Below, piece after piece: positions 58,490 to 64,000 of a stretch of 64,000 bases of DNA; the first letter of the stretch is position 1, and every line of letters begins with the position of its first letter. The notes under the pieces are model-generated. The model saw only the letters and a program-made list of their open reading frames with translations, was not told the origin of the DNA and ran no database searches. The stretch is from positions 9,796,649 to 9,860,648 of the forward strand of contig NC_057763.1 of NCBI RefSeq assembly GCF_010389155.1. The letters are read 5' to 3'. This stretch comes from Erigeron canadensis. Its lineage: Eukaryota; Streptophyta; Magnoliopsida; Asterales; Asteraceae. Position numbers and translations under genes: made by a program.

Positions 58490-60513
58490 TGTGGATGCTT
58501 TTCATCAATGAAGCCTGGAGGTTGCTTGAGATAAACTTCTTCTTCTAACTCTCCAATCAAAAATGCACTCTTTACGTCCATCTGGTAGACCTTGAACTTA
58601 TGATGAGCAGCAAAGGCTAAAAACATTCTGATGGCTTCTAACCTTGCTACTGGTGCAAATGATTCTTCAAAGTCAAGGTCTGTCTGGACATATCCTTGTG
58701 CCACTAATCTGGCCTTATTTCTTATCACGTGTCCATCTTCATCAACCTTATTCCTGAAGACCCATCTGGTTCCAATTGGTTCTTTCTTGCCAACTGGAGG
58801 AGGAACCAGATTCCAAACTCTATTTCTTTCGAACTGGTGAAGCTCTTCTTGCATAGCTATCACCCAGCTTGGGTCATTCATTGCCTCGTCAATCTTCTTC
58901 GGTTCAATCAGTGATAAGAAGTTGACATATAAACATTGTTCACTAGAGGCACTTCTGGTTTGAACCCCTCTACTGGAGTCACCAATAATCTGGTTGATTA
59001 GGTGAGCTTTAGTCCATTTAGAGTATTGACCAGGATTGTGACGAACAACAATATTAGTGCAAGAATTCAATTGATTTTCTGGAAAGGGATCTTGCCAGAC
59101 AACTTCAAAGTCTTCATCAGAATCTGTAAGATCACGATTTGCATCATGAAATTCTTCATTTAAAGGCATTTCTTGAATTACTGGCTCAAAATCAATTGAA
59201 GCTGATATTGGAGGAGTAGTATGAACATCTGATCCAATAACAAGTTCAGAGGGTAGTTTGAAACTTATTGATGGATAAAATGAAGTATTACTGGGAGATT
59301 TCTCAAATTGCACTGGTTCCAAGTCGGGATGACTGGAAACATCTTCAGATGAATCTTTGATAGGATCAGATTCACCAAAGATAATTGGATTTTCTGGGGG
59401 AGAAGTAAAGATTGGCTTTTTATTGATTGCTTCATTGGTTTCATCAAATGTGAGATGTATTGACTCTTGAACCTTTTCCAGTCTCTTGTTGTAAACTCTG
59501 AAGGCTTTGCGAATGGCTGAATATCCTAAGAAATATCCCTCATCAGCTTTGGCATCAATTTTGCCTAACTGACTAGAGTCGTTCAGGATATATACTGGAC
59601 ATCCAAAAACGTGAAAATAACCAATATTTGGTTTTCTATTTCTTAATATTTCATAGGATGTCTTCTTGTGTCGCTTCACGTACACTGAACTATACTGGGT
59701 GTGACAAGCAGTTGCAATTGCTTCAGCCCAGTACATTTTAGGAAGACCAGATTCAGCAAGCATACTTCTGGCAACTTCTATCAGCGTTCTGTTCTTTCTT
59801 TCTACAACTCCATTCTGCTCTGGAGTGCGTGCTGATGAGAAGTTATGAGAGATGCCAGTGTCAGTACAGAATTTCTGGCAGCTTCTGGCAGCTTCTATCA
59901 GCGTTCTGTTCTTTCTTTCTACAACTCCATTCTGCTCTGGAGTGCGTGCTGATGAGAAGTTATGAGAGATGCCAGTGTCAGTACAGAATTTCTCCAGAGT
60001 TGCATTCTGGAATTCTGTTCCATTATCACTTCTTAAGTGACTCACTTTTCGCTTATATTTGAGTTCATTTTGCTTGACAAGAGCGATGACTTCAGCAGCA
60101 GTTTCATTCTTTGATCTAAGAAATAATACCCAACAATATCTTGAGTACTCATCAACTACTACCGAGGTATATTTCTTACTAGCACGAGTCTGAACAATCA
60201 CTGGATCAAAAAGGTCCATATGAAGCATATGAAGTGGTTCAGATATGCTAAAATTTTGCTTTGTCTTGAAACTGGTGCGTTTCTGCTTACCCATCTCACA
60301 TCCTGGACATGGTCTTTCCTTTTTGAAAGAAACTGAAGGTATCCCATCTACAAGTTGTTTTCTGGACAACTTATTAATATTTTTAAAATTTAAATGGGAT
60401 AACCTTTTATGCCATAACCAGTTTGTGTCTTCATCAGTCTTGGTATAGAAACACTGCTCTGAAGGAGAGCTTTCCATATCCATTACATACACATTCCCTT
60501 TTTCTGGGAGCAA
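58420..60513 (-). pseudogene. Sire-D GAG-pre-integrase, integrase and RT start
   Basis: 697 codons. [12 protein letters not shown] lies near residue 30. Zinc-binding CPGCEMGK is near 70. Catalytic residues are LHMDLFDP (about 99), LRSDNGTEF (about 163) and [13 protein letters not shown], the last present twice because of a 117-bp in-frame duplication. The connector carries [17 protein letters not shown], then RT begins [19 protein letters not shown] and reaches [20 protein letters not shown] before a frame change near 58490. The catalytic triad is intact, but the doubled Glu region would distort the core. Confidence 0.87.
59771..59994 (-). repeat. 117-bp in-frame duplication in the Sire-D integrase core
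   Basis: Units at about 59771-59877 and 59888-59994 are almost identical and spaced 117 bp (39 codons). Each encodes [14 protein letters not shown] through ERKNRTLIE. Sire-A, Sire-B and Sire-F have one copy. Confidence 0.92.
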
Positions 60514-60846
60514 TCAATACTACCTTCCAATCCTTATTAAATACAATGCCCTGGGAGATGTTAAACAGCACCTGGTAACCATCATCACACAGTTGGCTCA
60601 CACTTATTAGGTTATATTTCAAACCATTGACATAAGCCACCCGTCTAAATTTGACTTGACCATTATTCAGGACACCATATCCCCAGTCTTTCCAGAACCA
60701 TCATTCCCAAAAGTAATAGAGGGTCCGTCTGAAGCTACGAACTCCTCCAACAGGGTCTTACATCCGGTCATTGTCCTGCCAGCAGCGCTGTCAAGATACC
60801 AAATATATTTCTTTCGATCGCCCTGCACATCCACCAGATTGATTAG
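60434..60846 (-). pseudogene. Sire-D protease
   Basis: The minus strand carries VQGDRKKYIWYLDSAAGRT (about 60820-60770), with the D-S-A active site, then SDGPSITFGND. A frameshift near 60682 is followed by the 60640-60434 frame with NLISVSQLCDDGY. Another frame change near 60510 leads to the integrase ORF. The protease frame differs from the upstream gag frame. Confidence 0.82.
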
Positions 60847-63210
60847 TTAGTTTTGGGTGGGTTCTCTGGATCCAGCCAAATGGATCCCTGGGGGTATCTG
60901 GTTGAGTTCACTTTCTTCAACAGTAGTCTTGGATGAAAAGACCACTGGGTTTGACAATTTAGAAACCTTTTTCTTGTTCTTTTCAACAGATGAGCTCGAT
61001 TTTTCTTTCTTGGAAAAAGGTTTGGTATTTTGCTTAGGGCCAGATGTAGTACTCTCAAAATTGTTTAATCTTGCATTACAACTTTGAACCTGACGAGCCA
61101 GTAGTTGAAACTGGCTCTCCAACCTTAACAAAATATTTTCTTCAGATGACACCTTGGTCTTTCCAGATGACTGGACTTTTGGCTTAGGTGGGGACACAAC
61201 ATTCTTCCTTTTCTGAACCTGTGGTTCTTTAGAAGATGATTGAGACAAAGGTTTATTCTGCTTAACCTTTTTTACTGGAGCAGTCATTTGGTGTGCTCCA
61301 GCCTTGATCTCGGTCAATTGAACTGGTGGAATAACACAAGTCTTGGGAGTTGTTGGTTCATCATAAATAGTGCTAGGTTTTAACACTTCTGGCAATCGGT
61401 AAACAGGTGTTAATGTTGTTGCATTTACATCACCCCCCAGATATGCACGTTTTTGAGAGGGGTACTGATTTCGTGCAGCATCATATGGTTTCCTGGTCTC
61501 CAGCCATGACTAAATGACTTGTTTTTCTTTAGATAAAGCATTTTCAAGTTCTTCCTTTTCTTGGACCAGTTGTGCAGTGACTAAAACTTGTGCTTTAAAA
61601 GTCTATTCAATGTCTTGAAGTTCTTTTAACTTTGATTGTAAATTTGTCATTTCAGAAAAGTCGGTTTCAAAATTATTTGAAATATCTGATCGAATAGTTT
61701 CCACAAAAAAAAAAAAAATTAGAGTTTAGAGCTTCAGCAATGTCCAATTTTAATTCAAGATCAATTTCCTTGTCACAGTCAATTACCTTTTTGATAACAA
61801 TGTCCACCCATCTTCCAGATGTGACATCTTCCTTCATCAAATGCTCTTGATCAGCCAGAGCCATATAACAGCAATCTCCTCCTCTTCATCATCAATTGAT
61901 GAGTCATCAAAGGGAACCCATTTTTCTTCAGCAACCATGCATTGATTATTATCCTTTTCTGCAGACATGAGAGCAATTTGAGCCTTAAGCTTTTTGTACT
62001 TGGATTTGTGGCTATCATCAGGCTTGTTATAAGAAGTTAATGGACCAGATTGAGAAACAAACTAATTTGACTTGCACTCTTTCATGAAATGACCTTTTCT
62101 TCCACACTTAAAGCATGTCAGATTGGTCTTGTTAATGGAAGAACTGGGTGCATGTTGTCCAGTGGGTCTGTTGGCTCTTACTTTGAAACGATTAAACGTT
62201 TTAGCAATCATAGCCATCAGATCATCACTATCAGTTTCATCATAATCTGAAGAGATATTATTCATGGCTCCAGAATCCATTAATTTAGACATCATCTTCT
62301 TCATAGAAAATACATTCTCAGAAGACATTAATGCCGCACAGGGTGCTTCAGTGTGACTAACCACAAGGGAACTAGTGGAGGCATGATTAATAGCATCTTT
62401 TTCTACCTCAATTCTCTGGGCTTGATTCTCTTCAGTGCTTCTGAAGGCTCCATACAATGTTGACAAAGTATGAGAATGCAAGGTTTTACCTTGTCTCAAG
62501 ACCACGATCATGTGAGACCATTTAGATGGAAGAATATCACAAAATTTTTCAAGAAGTATGTCCTTGTCTTTTTCTACCCCAAGCCCTCTCAACTGGTTTA
62601 TGATACTCATAAATCTTGTGTAAGTACCAGTTAATGATTCATTGGGCAGAGCAAAAAATGACTCGTACTTCTTATTCAAAGACACTTTCCTGGTAACAAT
62701 AGTGTCATCACCACCTTCATAATGGTTTACTAGTTCATCCCACATGCTTTTAGCACTAGGATAGAGAACTAGTGTGGGAATAAGAGATTCAGAAACAGCC
62801 CCGAGGATCATGTTTTTTAAAATGGTATCTATAATAACAAGTCTCTTATCCTCTTAAGACCAGTGTCCCTCTCTTTTTTCCCTTCCAGATCTTGCTCCAA
62901 GAGGATCAAGAAGTTGATTGAGAGGACTTCTAGGAATATAAGGTCCTTCATTTAAAATTTTTATCATGTTTCTCTCAATTCCAGTAATATGCAGTATCAT
63001 CCTAGCTTTCCACGTGCCAAATTCATCACCATTCCCACTGAAATTGGGAACAGGAGTGTTTGAGTAGTGCACATGCACGTGTGGAGAAGCAGGAATAGGA
63101 GGTGGTGGTGGGGGATTATTGTTAACATAGTCAGTAGTCTGTTCAGTTTCAATAATGGGAGGAGGTCCAGTATTTAAAGGGTTTCCTTGTGTATTCTCTG
63201 TGTTGGCCAT
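60847..63210 (-). pseudogene. Sire-D gag
   Basis: ATG at 63210 (MANTENTQGN). The capsid-like segment VPNFSGNGDEFGTWKARM reaches a stop at 62856-62854. The frame 62811-62062 has FCDILPSKWSHM and a complete zinc knuckle CFKCGRKGHFMKEC (about 62117-62076). Further pieces 61864-61673 and 61395-60847 carry the coiled-coil tail (RLESQFQLLARQVQSCNARL). A run of about 14 A at 61707-61720 (plus strand) shifts the frame. The tail ends with SREPTQN and a stop, where a 14-bp deletion has removed the WVPK-type motif kept in other copies. Confidence 0.83.
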
Positions 63211-63248
63211 CAAGAAAATACAGATGTAGGCAATTATATTAGCCTTCT

Positions 63249-63260
63249 GCTCTGATACCA
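63249..63260 (-). other. Sire-D primer binding site
   Basis: The minus strand reads TGGTATCAGAGC, complementary to the 3' end of initiator tRNA-Met, two bases from the LTR end at 63263. Confidence 0.93.
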
Positions 63261-63262
63261 AT

Positions 63263-64000
63263 TGTGAAATCCCTCACTTGATGGTTTAGCCCACAAGTGT
63301 AGAATACAACAAGTCAAGTACGCACTAGATAGGACTATTATGAAGATGACAAGTCAAGTAAGCACTAGATTGGACTAGTATTACAATAAATATAAATGCA
63401 AGAATATATAAAGTAATACGTACTTAAGCAATATAAAGATAAGCGAGTAAAGTAAATGGTGAGACACAATGTAATTTTCATGTGTATTTGATTTATTGAT
63501 GTTAAATAAAATACAAGGTTGTTGCGTAACAAGATATTACAAAGTAAGTATCTAAACAACCTATGAATTACAAGTGATCTAATATTGCTAAATAAACTCC
63601 TTGATCGAAATACTAAAAGTTGTGAAGTATAACTGTTTAGATTGAGAGTATTTGAGCAAAAGCACCAAATTGCAAAAGTGTAATTTAGACGAGGGAAGTG
63701 ACTTGGTATTTATAGGCAAAATAAATAAATATAATATTCTTTTTGTCATACAAATATGGTTACATGCATTTAAGGAAATTACTTTAATTCCTTAAATGCA
63801 TTGATTAAAGTACAAGAATAAAGTCACTTGATAGTGACTTGTCTTCTAATTAACCAACCACCTTTACATGTGTGTAAGGCTTTTAACAAAAGACAAATAG
63901 ATTGTCCGGGTAAAAGCATGTAAAGGCATAAAGTCAATTCCTCGTAATCAGTGTTTAGACTTGTAAGGTCTAGAACACTGTCAAGGACTCCAGTCAGGCG
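63263..64000 (-). repeat. Sire-D 5' LTR (partial)
   Basis: 738 bp are visible, closely matching Sire-B's LTR. The TATA box CCTATAAATACC lies at about 63705-63716. The window ends inside U3, before the TGTTAGG terminus. Confidence 0.92.

Larger units (their letters stand above)
53871..64000 (-). mobile_element. Sire-D: Sirevirus-like copia element, 5' LTR cut by window edge
   Basis: 5' LTR (63263 to edge), PBS, gag, protease, integrase, RT, RNase H, post-pol module and aORF are all present in order on the minus strand. It is the best template in the window for Sire-B, from which it differs by small changes. The aORF is cut by Sire-F, and the 3' LTR is not seen. Several frameshifts, stops and a 117-bp integrase duplication make it defective. 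Confidence 0.88.

Noticed and set aside
63249..63260. tRNA gene near the PBS sequences
   Set aside because: Only the short 3'-end complement is present (TGGTATCAGAGC); no tRNA body, so these are primer binding sites.

Overview
The window is plant nuclear heterochromatin made almost entirely of nested transposable elements. It is most likely from a eudicot, and I lean to Asteraceae. The reasons are plant-type introns, plant telomere-like TTTAGGG/CCCTAAA tracts, fragments of plant genes (MHF1/CENP-S, organellar monodehydroascorbate reductase, ketol-acid reductoisomerase), plant chromovirus and Sirevirus-type LTR retrotransposons, and CACTA and Mutator-like elements. The family level is recollection, not proof. 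I see no intact host gene, and every coding region is broken.

Layout. 1-34255 (minus strand) is a deep insertion nest. Sire-A (5' LTR 33324-34255, gag, pol and an additional ORF, aORF, down to 25548) interrupts an older gypsy LTR (Gyp-3, 34256-35549). A gypsy gag-protease piece (Gyp-2, 23719-25528) abuts the Sire-A aORF. Sire-B (5' LTR 22761-23718) sits in the Gyp-2 protease and runs off the left edge. Sire-B is split in its integrase by Gyp-1 (8393-19523, 2.4-kb LTRs), which carries truncated Sire-C (about 13206-16854). The Sire-B aORF is also split by a CACTA element (357-3458, TSD CAT) holding a Mutator-type MITE (2138-2688, TSD TAAATTTAA).

36.5-40.1 kb holds sense-oriented, intron-containing pieces of three unrelated nuclear genes, the pattern expected of a Helitron or Pack-type gene-capturing transposon. 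A palindromic, telomere-like tandem array (41049-41912) leads into the left-truncated plus-strand Sire-E (aORF 41987-45700, 3' LTR 45985-46969). Sire-F (about 46970-53870, minus) belongs to a different Sirevirus-like lineage and interrupts the aORF of Sire-D (to 64000, minus), whose 5' LTR is cut by the window edge.

How the parts work together. The Sire-A/B/D family has the order LTR, PBS (initiator-tRNA-Met type), gag, protease-integrase-RT-RNase H, then a conserved non-coding module, then the aORF and 3' LTR. The module holds a long hairpin with a GGCGTTCGAT-type loop, an internal polypurine tract, and a TATA box 136-176 bp upstream of the aORF ATG. It recurs in three copies, and the hairpin also recurs in the unrelated Sire-F. 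This post-pol module with its own candidate promoter is the most interesting signal here, followed by the three-gene chimera and the palindromic satellite.
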